A DNA stretch of 64,000 nucleotides, from positions 42,964,007 through 43,028,006 of the forward strand of contig CM055107.1 of NCBI GenBank assembly GCA_029204225.1, written 5' to 3'. This DNA is from Diphasiastrum complanatum. Lineage: Eukaryota > Streptophyta > Lycopodiopsida > Lycopodiales > Lycopodiaceae. Positions 22,830-35,715 of the stretch are shown in pieces; the first letter of the stretch is position 1; each line of letters opens with the position of its first letter. A program made the translations under genes and the position numbers. The notes under the pieces are model-generated. The model was not told the DNA's origin, did not search any database, and was given only the letters and a program-made list of their open reading frames with translations.

Positions 22830-23500
22830 TTGGGCCTATAGATTGCCCCTTCCTCCCGATCCCAAATGGCTTTGTCCATGTTTTGCAATCTTCTCGGCGG
22901 CGGCTTTGCGTTGTTGCTCATATTTATTGGGATTGTTTTGCAACAACTCTCCTTTCACCTTCCTCCAACCTCGTTTGGAGCACCATCCGAGCTTTGAGGG
23001 ATTCCTAGGATTTCTCTTGAAGCTCTTCTCATCGATTGTCTTTTATTTCGAATCCAAAGGCATATTGTATTTAAAGCCCAAATCCTACTAGACATATTGG
23101 ATTGAGAAAATTCAGAATACAAAGTTGTTATTACTTTATTTTTATCTTCCAATGATTGGGAGGACCAATTGGTCATGTAATCCTTTCCAAAATAAAATGC
23201 AACTAAATCACGCAAATGAGCAATGACTACATTGCCCCTTCGATCTTTGATAACACCACCACGAGAATTAACATCATAGTAAAGACTACAAGACTCTTGG
23301 GAAGGTGCACCCATGGACGGTCTACCTGCGGATGATTCACCCGAAGAAGATAACACAAGATTTTTAATTCTCTCTCGAGCTTGGGAGATATATTTTCGTA
23401 CCAATCTTGTGTATATTGCTCGGGTTTCTCACAAGGTCTTCTCCTTGTTCCACTCGATCTTCCACTAGACCTTCCAATAGACAACATTCTATCGAACAAA
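22830..23500 (-). pseudogene. possible plant transposase-like (Transposase_24-type) gene
   Basis: The minus-strand reading starts near 23499 (FDRMLSIGRSSGRSSGTRRR), shifts frame near 23400, then is open for about 149 residues. That part includes a G/S-rich linker and a segment with Trp and basic residues (FSQSNMSSRIWALNTICLW, RNKRQSMRRASREIL). After another frame change near 22960, or an intron, comes NNPNKYEQQRKAAAEKIAKH and a Gly-Ser end. The order of a W-rich helical domain then an N-x5-R/K-rich segment resembles the plant Transposase_24 family of CACTA-type elements. That is inference from pattern only. Confidence 0.35.
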
Positions 23501-23800
23501 ACTTAAAAAGTATGAAAGTGGTGGAGAGTGAGAGAGTAGTGAAGAGCGGAAGATCAAAAGAGTAAGCAAGAGAGAAAGTAAGGGACATAGAACAAGCAAT
23601 AGAGTAATCAAGAGCAAACAATATAGCAATAGGGCTAAAGCAAAAGCAAGCAAATAGAGTGAGAGCAAGAGCTTGAGCACAAGCAAGAGCAAGAGAAAGA
23701 GCAATAGAGTAGTTGGAGGCCCAAACAAAGGAAGATGAGGAGGGCAATAGAACTAGAGAAAGAAGAGAAGCAATAGCAAAGAAAGAGGAGAAGAATGGAT
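23500..23800. repeat. purine-rich low-complexity tract
   Basis: About 300 bp built from GAGCAA, AAGAGC and GAGAAAG words on the plus strand. On the minus strand it encodes only Leu/Ser/Phe/Ala runs, so the frames at 23364-23924 are not taken as genes. It may be the 5-prime region of the gene at 22830-23500. Confidence 0.6.
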
Positions 23801-23949
23801 GCCGAAATCTAATTTTATTGACATTCAAGTTTCGTGTGGATAATCTATGCCCTAGATATCCACGCGCAAATTTGTTTGCTTTCCACTCGTGGGAAGGTCT
23901 CCCACATGGGTTTACTTGCTTCAAATGTCATGAAAATCATAATTTGTTC

Positions 23950-26750
23950 TGAATTTTGTGCACAATTTTTTTGTAATTTAACACACAATATTTTTTCTCA
24001 AAAAAGCATTTAATATGATTGGACATATAGGATAAAATCATGGGTCATTATGATAGTATTTAATTTTTACAAAACTAATTTTTACAAATCTTATATTTTT
24101 ATAAAAATCAGTTTTTTTTTTAGATTTGATAAAAAAGACAAAATCATGAGATATAAGGATAGTACATATTTTTATTAAACAGCTAATTTGACAAATCTTT
24201 TGATATTTTATGACACAATATTATATCAAATCGATGATGTCATTAAAATCTAGATTTGTTAAAAATCTAGGTGTCATAGATTTGATTATAATCTAGGTGT
24301 CATAGATTTGATTTCATGACATAATTATATGGTCAAAGTGAAAATATGATGTTTGTAATGTTATTTTGGCTTAGTGTCTGGTTTTCAAGAAACTCGAAAA
24401 GTGCGAAAATCCCGACAAAGTATTCGATGTTCAGTTTTTCCAGCCTACAACCTACAAACTCAATTATGATTGCAAGAACAATGTCATTAACTCATCAGGA
24501 CACCAGTGCATTTATGAATGGCATTTTCATTCTCATACACAACAGACAACCTAACAAGAACGATCTATTTATGTTGAAAACTGAACTTCACTTTCTCTCA
24601 TCCCTAACAACTTCTACATGGCATAGTCTATTTTGACAGAGAAGACAACTGCAAGTACAGTCTGTTCCCATGGAAGATGACAACCGCAACTAACTAGCCT
24701 TTAGCATAATCATTAGTTCACAAAAATATCTTAGAAGAAAGTGTTTTAGAGTACATATATATATGTGCTCACGAGGAGCACAAAAGAGGGAGAGTAAGTG
24801 AGAAAGATAGAGAAGAAAATTGTAGGACTTGTATGCTGATATGCGGCAAGCTTTGTATTCTCTTCCCAAAAATATTTTGAGTTAATAGATCATTCTTGTT
24901 AGGATTTTCTGTAGTGCATGAAAAAGTGAATGCCATTTTATGTATGCACTGTAGTTCTAATAAGGTAAATGAGTTTGTTTTTGCAATAAGAATTGAGTTG
25001 TAGATTCGTAGGGTGAAAAACTGAATACTTAACACATTGTCGAGTTTTCGCACTTTTCGACACTGAACCAAAATACGACTTAGCACATTTTCCACCAACC
25101 TTCGGGTTTTTTGCATTTGTCGGTTTTTGTTGGAATGTGCAGGTATATTTAAATTCACCGACCTTCGCATTGTTCGCATTTTTTCGTAAAATGCGATAGG
25201 CGCAGAAAAAGGCGCACTTCCACATCCTTGGCCCTGCGTCCGTTGCCTTCGCATTTGGATCACAAATAGATTGCATATAAAACAAAGAAAGGTTCATTTC
25301 AGGTTGAAGTCATTAAAGATGGCTAGGTCTTTAATGTACCTCAAAAAATCTTGACATTTGAATGTTAAAAATATCATGAATGGTTACTCTTTGATCCGAA
25401 GTTGGACTATGCACAGAAACTTGTGTATTTTACCGTTGCGTTACTCTGCACGCAGAAATAGACTAGTTTTGCAGGTGCTACAGTCTGTGTCCAAAAACAC
25501 GATTGAATATGCAGGTAGCAAAATAGAATACAGTATTTCAAAAGAAAGTTGAGAAAGACAAGAAAGAGGTGCTCACTTACGCAGGGCTATTTTGATAAGC
25601 CACTGCAACCTTGAATTTTTTGAAGGAGCATGACATTGATGACCAATAAGTTCTGGGTTTTACGTAGGCAAACACTGATCCATGCCTTTTCAAGATTCAT
25701 GCATCAAAGCTGAGGCAATGTAGTGGGACCTGCAACACTATATGGGAGGATAATGTTAGTTGATGCCATGCCCTGAGGTGTCGATGCAGTGCCTCATCAC
25801 TCAAAAGGGTTTCTAGTGGAGACGATGTTGAGAGCCGAGTCTGAGAGCATGAGAATTACTAGTGCTAGGCTAAGTTGTACATTTTATGAGCCCCATGGTA
25901 ATTCCCAAAAGATGGAAAACCATGCAGGAGCTAGTAATTTGGGCCCTCCTCTTAATAATGAGTAAGTTAAGAGGTGGCCTCCTAATTCTGTGTAAATCAA
26001 GAGGTGGAATCCAAAATGTTATAGAAATGGGTTCACCCATTCGTGGGTATTTAGGAGAGCCTCCTCCACTAGTTTCAAAAGCATATGATTTGTAAGGAAA
26101 TGTTGTTGCTTTGTTAATTGAAGATCCTACCATTTGAATTTCATTCTATGCTCCATCATGATGCATTTAGTTTGGGTACTTGTGTATGAATGTGCTTGTT
26201 GATTCTTCCTCCTTTTAGGTTTGGTTTTGTGATTAATATTAGGTAGATGTGCAGGGCTTAGTGACAGATCATAACCCCTGCTTTGTGCTTGACTCCCTGA
26301 GGAGTTTTTATTACAAATGTTGAGTGATATTTGTAATAAGCACTTTGTAGGATTTTGAAGTTCTTAGTTAGATTCAGTTTTGTTGATCTAGTGATTTCAG
26401 TAGGAGTAGATTCATTCTTATTCATTGTTTTTTGTTCATATTAGATTAGTAATAATCTACATTTTGTAAGAAACCAAAGAAGATCTGAAACAAACTATAG
26501 AACGTAGATACTTGAGTCTTGATAGATCATAGATTTGAGTTGAGCTTCCATTATCAGTGTCGAACTGACAGGCGGTGGGACACATACCACCATACTGCAA
26601 GTAGATCAAGATTCTAGAAGAGAAGTAGAGTTTATGTCGGCTGCTGTAGGCTGATAGGAATCTGCAAATAGTGTCAGTAGAACCAGCAAACATTGATGGT
26701 GGAATCAGCAATTAGAAGTCCAGCTTACAAAAGAAATGAGTAAAAGAAAT
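23950..26750. other. intergenic AT-rich DNA with remnants
   Basis: No coding region can be supported. A 21-bp word (TCTAGGTGTCATAGATTTGA) is tandemly duplicated at about 24266-24314. 25030-25200 carries TTCGCATTTT-type words also found in the LTRs of element A. 26200-26750 is probably leader DNA of the minus-strand copia whose LTR begins at 26764. Confidence 0.4.
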
Positions 26751-26751
26751 T

Positions 26752-26763
26752 GCTCTAATACCA
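26752..26763 (-). other. copia primer-binding site (one mismatch)
   Basis: The minus strand reads TGGTATTAGAGC directly inside the LTR end ...TTATAACA. It has the same one-base variant as the related copy at 10825-10836. Confidence 0.6.
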
Positions 26764-28273
26764 TGTTATAAACCTAATTATAAATTTACCATTACATTAA
26801 GCACAAAATCCTATATAACGATGAGCAAACAACAAAGTTGGCTAAGATTATTGCATGAACATCACATGTAGTAATAAGCTAATCCCAGCTTCAAAGAACT
26901 AGAAGTTCCCCAACTAAGAACCCAGGAAAGTCTCTAAAACGTGAAAGAGTTGCCCCTATTTATACTCTTCTTGGATAGCCTTTTAAGAAAGCTAGGGCAC
27001 CAACTAAGGTAACTAGCTTAGGGCACAAAAATATTACACCCTTTCATAACATACTCCAATACATTGTATTTCCATGACAACGTCAAATTGTAGACTTCTT
27101 ACAACTTATGTTTTGTTACAAAATCACATGTCTATCACTCCATTCAAGATTGTGTAACAAATAGGTCATTGTTTCTTGTCCCAAAAGCTAGCACTTGCAA
27201 TGTTCACTGATAATGACTATCCATGGGTTAGTTATATTTTACTAGCACTAATGAATGCATTGATAAAGTGTTTTGTAAATCTTTCCCGTAAACATCAATA
27301 TTTTGGTATGCCATATTTTTTTTTACTTATGGGAAAAAAAACCATGTCATGGCCAAAATGATAAAAAAATGATTGAGATTTCTCACATTAACATGCAAAG
27401 AGCGACACTCCATACATAATGCACCTATCTCAAGAATAGTCAACAACCAATTGCCTTTCAAACCCTTCAAGGAATGCTTATGTCCGAGCAATCACATGAA
27501 GCTCTCAATAACTACAATTATCAACTACCAAAATGAAATGTTGATATTCTCTGAGATTGCCTTAAGGTTAAGGAAACAAAGAGTTCCTCTCTACACCCTA
27601 CCAAAAAGTCAAGTCCTTGCTAATGTGATAGGTTTTTGCAAAATGACCAAACACAAACAACTATCTTGAATTTGGACCTAAGGTAACTGAGTGTACTTTT
27701 GAGGTCTAAACTGATTAATAAGTTTCTACAAACAACTATCTTGAATATGTCCCTAAGTAACTGAGTAGTACTTTTGAGGTCTAAATCGATTAATAAGTTT
27801 CTACATATAAAGCATCCCTATAAGTTGTAATTATACATCCACAACTTCTATTTGCAATTATTTTGCCAAAATAAAACAACTATATTTCTAGATTAACCTT
27901 GTGATGGCCTTTCCAGTATTCAAAAACATCAAGCTTTGAGAGACAAGGTCAAGATTACTTTACAATAGAATGTGGGCATAATCTTGGCCTGTTGGGCTTT
28001 AAAGTGTGAAAAGAGTTAATGTATCCAATTAGGTCAAAGATCGATATTGTAGCTTCTTTGACCAGCTTCACAAATGTTCATTGATCACAAGATCTTCCTC
28101 TTATGCAAGAGAAGGCTTAAACATTGCAAATTGCAAATAAAATGGGTCCATCGATACACATTCTCATAATACTAAACATATGTTCAAGCCTCCAATGAAG
28201 ATTCAAAAGGGTATTGAGGAGGGACTCGTCATGGAAAACAATGGGTTTTTCATAATGACAAGAAATGTGCCCA
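26764..28273 (-). repeat. copia LTR, inverted relative of 10134-10824
   Basis: On the minus strand it begins TGGGCACATT near 28273 and ends TTATAACA at 26764. Three blocks match the LTR at 10134-10824: 26764-27060, 27060-27375 and 28190-28273. About 820 bp between 27376 and 28190 have no counterpart there; these are either an insertion here or a deletion in the other copy. That stretch includes a 75-bp tandem duplication at 27655-27806. Confidence 0.5.
27655..27806. repeat. 75-bp tandem duplication
   Basis: Two adjacent copies, each starting ACAAACAACTATCTTGAAT and ending TTAATAAGTTTCTAC, lie 75 bp apart with a few substitutions and small indels. Confidence 0.8.
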
Positions 28274-28692
28274 ATTGGCTGTGCGTTGTGGATTGCGAGC
28301 TAATTGGGCCGACGCTCCGGGTGAATATTTCCAAGGAAGCCTGCCATGTACCATCTTTCCAGCTTCGCTATATTAAGAAAGGACATTGAGGACAAACGAT
28401 GGTAGGTCTGGTACAAAAGAATTTGATCCATGATGGCTGTCGTTTTGAAGGTTTTATTCGGCATTTGAGTGTGTTTCAATCTTAGAAAGTTGTAAGAGTC
28501 ATTAGATTGATGATAGATCATAGGTTGATCAAGATTTCAAGATTCTATGTGTTGATTTGCTTGGCATAAGTGCCAAAAGATAATTGAGTAGTTTCAAATC
28601 TTTGTGATTTCTCTTTGAAAATATTTGTTGTTGTTCAAAGGAGTGCTTTGTGCATTGAAACAGGTTGAAAGAGAATGTTAGGTCATTGCTAC

Positions 28693-30365
28693 ATGGCAAC
28701 ATCAAGTGGAAGCCAATGATAGGCTTACCTCAAGTAACTACTCATTGTGGAAGGTGAGGCTAGAATCACTTCTTGAAATGAATGATGTTTTGGATATTGT
28801 TGTGGTTTGGAGGAGAGACATCAACACAGCAAGTTAAATTGAGGTATGATAAGAGGGCCAAAAGGGCTCTACACATTATCAAGATGAATGTTACCAATGA
28901 GCTTCTCAAGGAAGTTGGTAAGTGTACTTCATCAAGTGAGGCTTGGTAAGCTTTAAAGAAGCTTTATGATTCCAAGTCTACTTCTAGACTATTGACTCTA
29001 AGAAGGCAAATCTTTTATTATTTGCAAAAGAGTGAAGAAATTTCCAACACTTTTGTTTTGAGAATGAAAGCATTGAATGATGAGTTAGCTTGCATTGATG
29101 AGAACATCAAGGAAGGAGAGCTTGTTCAAGTTATTCTTAATGGATTGTTGGATGCTCATTCTAACATTGTTCAAAGTTCAACTATTCAAAAGACTTTTCG
29201 AAGTTTGATGTAGCTTCAAGAGATCTTGATCAATGAAGAATATAGGCTTCAAGCAAGAGGTGGATCTACATCAACACTTCAAGAGGAGGCTATGTTCACA
29301 AAGGGCAAATTCAAGGGCAAAAGCAAAAGTAAGTGGTCTAAAGGGCAAGATCAAGGGGAGGCTTCTTCAAATGGCAAAAAGAAGGATAGATCAAAGCTCA
29401 AGTGCTTCTATTGTGGCATCAAAGGACACTTTGCAAGTGAGTGCTACAAGAAGAAGAGAGATCAAGGAGACAAGCAAGGCAATCTTACTCTTGATGAGGA
29501 TGGTTTGGATGTTCAAGATGCAAATGATGATGATTTTGTAATGTCTTCATGTATGCTTGCTAATTATGGAGATCTAGATCCATGGTGGATTGATAGTGGA
29601 GCAAGTTCACACATGACTTTTCACAAAGAGTACTTCACTTCTTTGTTGGAATATGGAGATGACAAGAGGGTGATCTACACGGCCAATGATGGTGAGTGTG
29701 CAATCAAAGGGATTGGCACAATTTTTATTTCTCTCTCTACACAAATAGGAATGTTCACTTGGAGAATGTCTTGTCTATTCCATCTATTACCAAGAATTTG
29801 CTTCGTGTGAGTCAATTGCTAAGTAAAGGCCTCAAGGTTGAGTTTGATGGAGATGCTTGTATGATCAAAAGGAAGGATGTCTTGATTGGAAAAGGTAAAA
29901 GACAAGGGAAGTTGTCTAAACTTGATGCTTGTGTTATTGCTAACCAAGTTGTATGTGCTGCAAGAGAGCAAATACCTACTCAAGAAGTTTGGCATAAAAG
30001 GATGGGAAACCTCAACTTCAAGTCATTGGAGGTAATATCTAGAAAGAAGATTGTGATAGGGCTTCCAAGTTCCTTAAGTGGCATCAATCATGTTTTTGAG
30101 TCTTGTGCTTTGTCTAAGTCACATAGACTACCTTATGCTAGGTCTACATCTAGATCTACAAAGCCTTTTCAAACTGTACATTTGGATATTCATGGAATTA
30201 CTACAATTAGCAACAGTGGAGCTAAGATGTATGTAGCTTTCATTGATGATTTTAGTAGATTTTGTTGGATCTATCTACTAAAGAGCAAAGATGAAATGTA
30301 TGATGTCTTTGTTAAGTTCAAGAATGCAAGGGAGAACCAATTTTCCACAAGCATTAGAGGAAGTT
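28693..30365 (+). pseudogene. Ty1/copia gag-protease-integrase fragment
   Basis: A reading related to element B starts at ATG 28693 (MATSSGSQ) but is broken at once. Pieces in order are gag (28992-29213), a zinc knuckle CFYCGIKGHFASEC (near 29402), protease WWIDSGASSHMT (near 29583), a frame change near 29700, the pre-integrase region with VWHKRMGNLNF, and the integrase start TVHLDIHG ... FIDDFSRFCWIY. Several residues that element B keeps are changed here, for example the first integrase block reads LDIHG where B has SDVH. Homology stops near 30365, before the second catalytic Asp, where a gypsy LTR begins. Confidence 0.85.
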
Positions 30366-30385
30366 TAAACACAAAAAGGGCCTTT

Positions 30386-31001
<616 letters not shown>

Positions 31002-31339
31002 ATAGTGGCATTGTTGCTGAGGTGCGTCACATTCTCATCTCGTCGCATAGCTTCTTCTCTTTTTTTTCTCTCCCTCTCATCTTCTCTCTCTTCTTTTTTT
31101 TCACACAAAAAATCAGATTTTTTGAGGTCAGATTAGCGTGATTTAGTGTTAGTTTTGCCATTTTTACTTTAAGATTTTGTCGTTTTTGTCTTGAAGTGCT
31201 GTAGGGAGAGATTGTGGGGTGGGAGGTTTAGCTCCTAGCTCCCAACTCTTTTTATAAACCCATAAAACCCATAAAAATCAGAAAATTGTTCAAATTTGCA
31301 ATTTGGAAGAAAAAAGAGAGTCATAATCCCATCAGATTT

Positions 31340-32340
31340 TGATTTCTCAAAAACCAGTGGGCATGAACCTTCTCATGACTGGCAGCAGCTCCAGGGTACT
31401 ATCCTAGACTTGCATAGAAGCTTGCGAAGGTTAGTTTCCAACAGATTCTGAAAAACTTAGAAAAATCCATAAAAATTCAAAAAATCATTGTGAAAATAAA
31501 TAAAAAATTTAAAACTCAAAACTAACCTTCGTAGAGCTCTCTAAAGTTTCATCTCACCGAGACAAGGACACGAAGAAGTTTGCAAACATTAGTTTCCAAA
31601 AAAAGTGCCCCTATGAAGGTTCCCAAGTGAAAAAAGATGAGAAAACAGCCCAGAAGCTTCTCAGACAGCAAAATTTTGAGTTCTCGTGGGAAGTAACCTT
31701 CGCAAAGAATTTTGCAGCTCCATCTCATTGAGATAGTGACACTAAAGAGCCTGCAAAAGTTAGTTCCCATAAAATCTCAAAATTTGGCCAAAAAACACCC
31801 AAAAATACACTTTTTCATGATTTTTTGAGTTTCCTTGGAAAGTAATTCTCGTAGCTTTGTAAGCAAGTGGATCTGACTCGGATACAAGTACATACCAGTC
31901 CGTGAAAGTAAGTTCCTAGAAACTTTTACATTTTTGAAAAAAAAAAACCCCGCAAAATGCACTTTTTTCATGATTTCTTGAGTTTCCTTGGGAAGACACT
32001 CTCTCAGCTCGGTAACAGGTGGATCTGACTAAGATACAAGTACATACCAGCCTAAGAAGGTTAGTCCTCAAAAAATCTTAAAATTTTATAAAAAAAAAAT
32101 TGCACTTTTATCATGATTTATTGAGTTTCTTTGGGAAGTAACTCTCACAGCTTGGTAAGCAGGTGTATCTACCCAGATACAAGTGCATACCAGCCTGCGA
32201 AGGTTAGTTTCCATAAAATCTAAATATTTTGCAAAAGAAACCCTTGAAAATACATTTTTTTTGCATGATTTTTTGAGATCTGCCAGGAAGTAACCTTGGC
32301 AGAGAGTTTTATAGATAGATCTAACTAGATATGACTAATG
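31340..32340 (+). repeat. degenerate tandem repeat of about 150 bp, six to seven units
   Basis: The word CATGATTT(T/C/A)TTGAGTTTCCTTGG recurs at 31816, 31969, 32112 and 32264, and weaker copies precede near 31666, 31510 and 31340. Each unit continues with GGATCTGAC...GATACAAGTACATACCAG and GAAGGTTAGTTCC. Spacing is 143-153 bp where it is clearest. It lies in the untranslated leader between the gypsy LTR and gag. Confidence 0.75.
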
Positions 32341-32999
32341 TGAAATTTTTGTGAAGATCCAATGGACAGATTTAGAAATATTCAAGAAAAAGTGCCAAAA
32401 AAATGAGTTTTTTCAAGATCCTGAAAGATCTGTCCATCAAAAACTCTTGCACACCTTATGTTACCTATATATGGTCTAGATACGACTACTGTAGGAAGGG
32501 TGAAGGCTAGATTCACTCAGATCTAAAGAAATCTAAAAAAAACCACAAAAAACCAAGAGAATGGGCTAAAATCACACTATTAGCCAACTGAAACTGATCA
32601 GATCTTGTCAAATCTAGGTTGCAGTCACAACATCCATCAAGATCCGACATCCTTGGACTAAACCAAGTGAATGATCCTCAAATCAAGAAGATCAGTACCT
32701 AGAAAAAACCAGTGCCACTCATCGCATCCATCCTTCATTTTCATTTTTCTCATCCATATCCATTCCATCTTCCATCCTCTCTCTCATCTATTAAATCCAT
32801 TTCTATTTTTACTTTTCCATCCTTATTGATCAATCTTTTTACTCACTCTTTTCTCTTCTTCTTCTTCTTCTTCTTCTCACTCAAAAAAAAAAAAGTTGGA
32901 ACATCTTCACCATTGCACCATCATTGAAGCAATCCACCAACCAGCTACTTTGGGACATTCTAGTGCTGAGCTATAGAGACCGCCATTGCAAGATTATCT

Positions 33000-33743
33000 A
33001 AACTAAGAAAGTTCCCTGATGAAACAATCCCAGACTACACCTATCAGAACTTCCATCTAGTGAAGGATTGTGATCCACTGATTCCCCAACAGATCATTAT
33101 GGCAAAATACTATGCTGGACTGCCCAAAAAGATAAGATCTGGTATGGCAGAATTTGCATTCTATGCGTCACTTTCACAACTCTGTAAGGATGCTGCCATG
33201 ATGAAAATCTCACACAGGATGAAGGATTTTCCCTATCGCTTTGATGAATCATCAGATGGAAATCAGAGGAACAAGAGTCAACAATGAGCGATGATCCAAC
33301 AAGGATGGAATCCTATACAAGGCAACTAAGTGCAACGGAGTCAAGCAGATCAAGTGCATTGGAAGACCAAGGACCTTGCACTTTAAGTTTAGGCTATCCT
33401 CAAGCTTATGCTCGCACGATTAATTTTCTTGAGAAGGACCAATGTACATATTGTCTTGGAAATCATCTAAGTGCAAGATGTCCAACCAAGAATCCTCGAT
33501 AGGGACCAAAGGTGGAGCAGAAGCCGACAACCAGATCCAGCGGTTCAAAGGTCACAATATAATCAAGCCAACAAGGAACTCACCAGAAGGATGGATGCTA
33601 GATTGATCTACCTAAATCGCAAGTTTTATCAACAAATAGTGGCAAGGTGGAAGTTTTAGTCATATCATCTTGCATGTCATCAAACTCAATGGAGGGAGCA
33701 ATTCTCAAATATTTCTGGATGTAGATTTTAGATGATTATTTGG
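33000..33743 (+). pseudogene. gypsy gag remnant with zinc knuckle
   Basis: Frames at 33060-33287 (YYAGLPKKIRSGMAEFAFY) and 33284-33502 form one gag reading with a frameshift between them. The second ends with CTYCLGNHLSARC, a CX2CX3HX4C knuckle one residue shorter than the usual CX2CX4HX4C. Gag would form the particle and bind RNA. The reading decays after 33660 and is followed by a copia fragment in the opposite orientation. No protease or later pol domain was found for this element. Confidence 0.65.
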
Positions 33744-33751
33744 ATGAATCA

Positions 33752-34213
33752 CTCCCATTAGTAGAATAATCCAACACTTCTCCTCAATATGAATGCACGA
33801 ATGTCTTGACCTTCAAATTTAGTCCTGCATAAAACTTTATGTGTGCATCCAAGCTTAGTGCCTTAGTAAAAATATCAACTGTCATATCTTGCGTTCAACA
33901 ATACTACAATTTTACTTCTTTGTCGAGAACTTTGCTTCGAACATAGTGATAATTAATTTTAATGTGCTTACTCCTAGAATGAAATCTAGGGTTGGATGAT
34001 AAAGCAATAGCAATTTGATTATCACAAAATAAAGTTGTCGGGGCATATTGTTTCAGAAAAACATCTAAGCGTAAGTTTCTCAACCATATTGCTTCATTTG
34101 TAGCTCAAGAGGCTACAATATACTCTGATTCTATAGAGTTATCAAAGTTTGCTTGCGACTATTCCATGCATTTTAATAAACAACAAAAAATTGTTTTTCT
34201 TTCAAAAGTAGGA
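33752..34213 (-). pseudogene. copia RNase H end and LTR start, fragment
   Basis: Minus-strand reading gives the end of copia RNase H: SEYIVAS, TTLFCDNQIAIALSSNPRFH, SRSKHIK and MTVDIFTKALSLDAHIKFY, close to the same region of element A (43788-44390). It is followed by a polypurine-like GAGGAGAAG and the first 25 bp of an LTR (TGTTGGATTATTC, from 33776 downward). Stops and small gaps break it. Element A is inserted at its upstream end. Confidence 0.75.
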
Positions 34214-34218
34214 CCTTA
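34214..34218. other. target-site duplication of element A, left copy
   Basis: CCTTA directly before the LTR; the same five bases follow the right LTR at 45598-45602. Confidence 0.9.
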
Positions 34219-35395
34219 TGTTGGATTATTCTCCTTCTTACTAATCGACTAATCGATTTTAATCTTCATCTATTGTTTATCCAGTTCTACGGATTTTCTC
34301 GTGTTTTTATACAGTCTGCAGTTTTACAAGTGTTTTTACACAGTTTGCAAAAATACACGGAGTTTGAGACAGTGTCACATATTTCGTTTGTCAAGAATCC
34401 CTTGTAAAATGCAGTGTTACTTTTTTCGCATTTTTTGCTTGACAGGAATCACGAGTAAAAATGCAGTGTTGCATTTTTCTAAGTGCCTCAAATGTTAAGG
34501 AAATGACTCTGGCAAAGTATGGGACAACCCTTAAACAGATTTAAGGGCACCTTCGGGTATTTCGCATTTTTCACAAAATCCCGACACTATCGCCTATGGC
34601 AGTTTTAGTTGATTTATGCAAAAGTGACAATCTAATTCATTTATGCAGACAAGAATGTTTACGACCAATTTTCACCACTTATCAGCAATCAATGACAAGG
34701 AATCGGATGAATGTCAACTGACACCAGCCAACTAGCAATCACATTCGATGACCTAATTGCTTAGTATATATAGCTGTTCATATTCATATATTTTCAATCA
34801 TCAAGAAGAAGTTCTAAAGCGACGCATCAACATTGTGAATTGAAAAGGGGCTGAGTGTTATTACATGATGCTTCTTGCGCTCTTATCAAGCAGATCATTC
34901 ATAATCAGAAAGAATTGTAGTTAGCTCTCTATCAAGCTTTCAAACTTGAAGTCTCTTGAGCATTCTAGTTCAGTCTTTTAGAGAATTATTTTAGAGGTTA
35001 CTGCTTATCAGCAGAGTTGCTTATTATCAGATTTATTCTCATTTAGTCGGAGACAACTTAGAGTGCGCGATATCTATCCGCTATCATCTTGCGCTCATTA
35101 GCATCTAATTTTGTTTTTCTGAATCAATACAATCTTCTTATTGCATTCAGTATATGTCAGAATGCATGCATCTCTGTATTGCTTTTGTAGTCGATAGAAA
35201 TTGTCTGAGAATTTAATACTTTATGTTTGGATACGTAATCACTTAGTATCTAACAATTTCAAAGTTAGTTGCTAAAGATTGAACGTCTACTGCTTTGTTC
35301 AATTTTTTATAGGCGTAGTCATGCATTGAAAGTAGGAGTTTCCGGTCATGCATTGATAGGCTTAGTCATGCAATTATTCCATCCTATTTTCGACA
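34219..35395 (+). repeat. 5-prime LTR of element A
   Basis: 1177 bp, with TG...CA ends. It has a TATATATAG box at 34765-34773 that could drive transcription. The 3-prime LTR is about 23 bp longer, partly because it keeps a TGTCGCA hairpin that this copy lacks near 34580. Confidence 0.9.
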
Positions 35396-35585
35396 TGGTA
35401 TTAGAGTGGTATCATTACTTCTTTATGTGATACCGAGATGGTATCAGAGCATACCTACATGCTATCAGAACATTCTTCTATCACAGTATCAATGCTAGAT
35501 CACTACTTCTTTATCTGAACTGTCACGGTATCAAACTTGTGATCTCTGTCAAGGTCTAATACTATTTTGATATCAGAGCAAAGGC
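35396..35585 (+). other. primer-binding site and PBS-like repeats of element A
   Basis: The site touching the LTR reads TGGTATTAGAGT (two changes). A perfect TGGTATCAGAGC lies 43 bp further in at 35439-35450, and partial copies (TGCTATCAGAAC, TGATATCAGAGC) follow before 35585. These look like decayed duplications of the primer-binding site. Confidence 0.6.
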
Positions 35586-35715
35586 TCTAATACTTGATAT
35601 CTTTCGCAATATCAAAATCTTTAGTTCCTTTCAGTCATTTCAGTATCAGAATTTTCCTGTTGTTGGCATTACTACATCTTAGCATCATTGATACAATCGA
35701 TAGACTAAGTTCCAG

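Noticed and set aside
23364-23924. Leu/Ser-rich minus-strand frames resembling membrane spans
   Set aside because: They are the translation of a purine-rich low-complexity tract.
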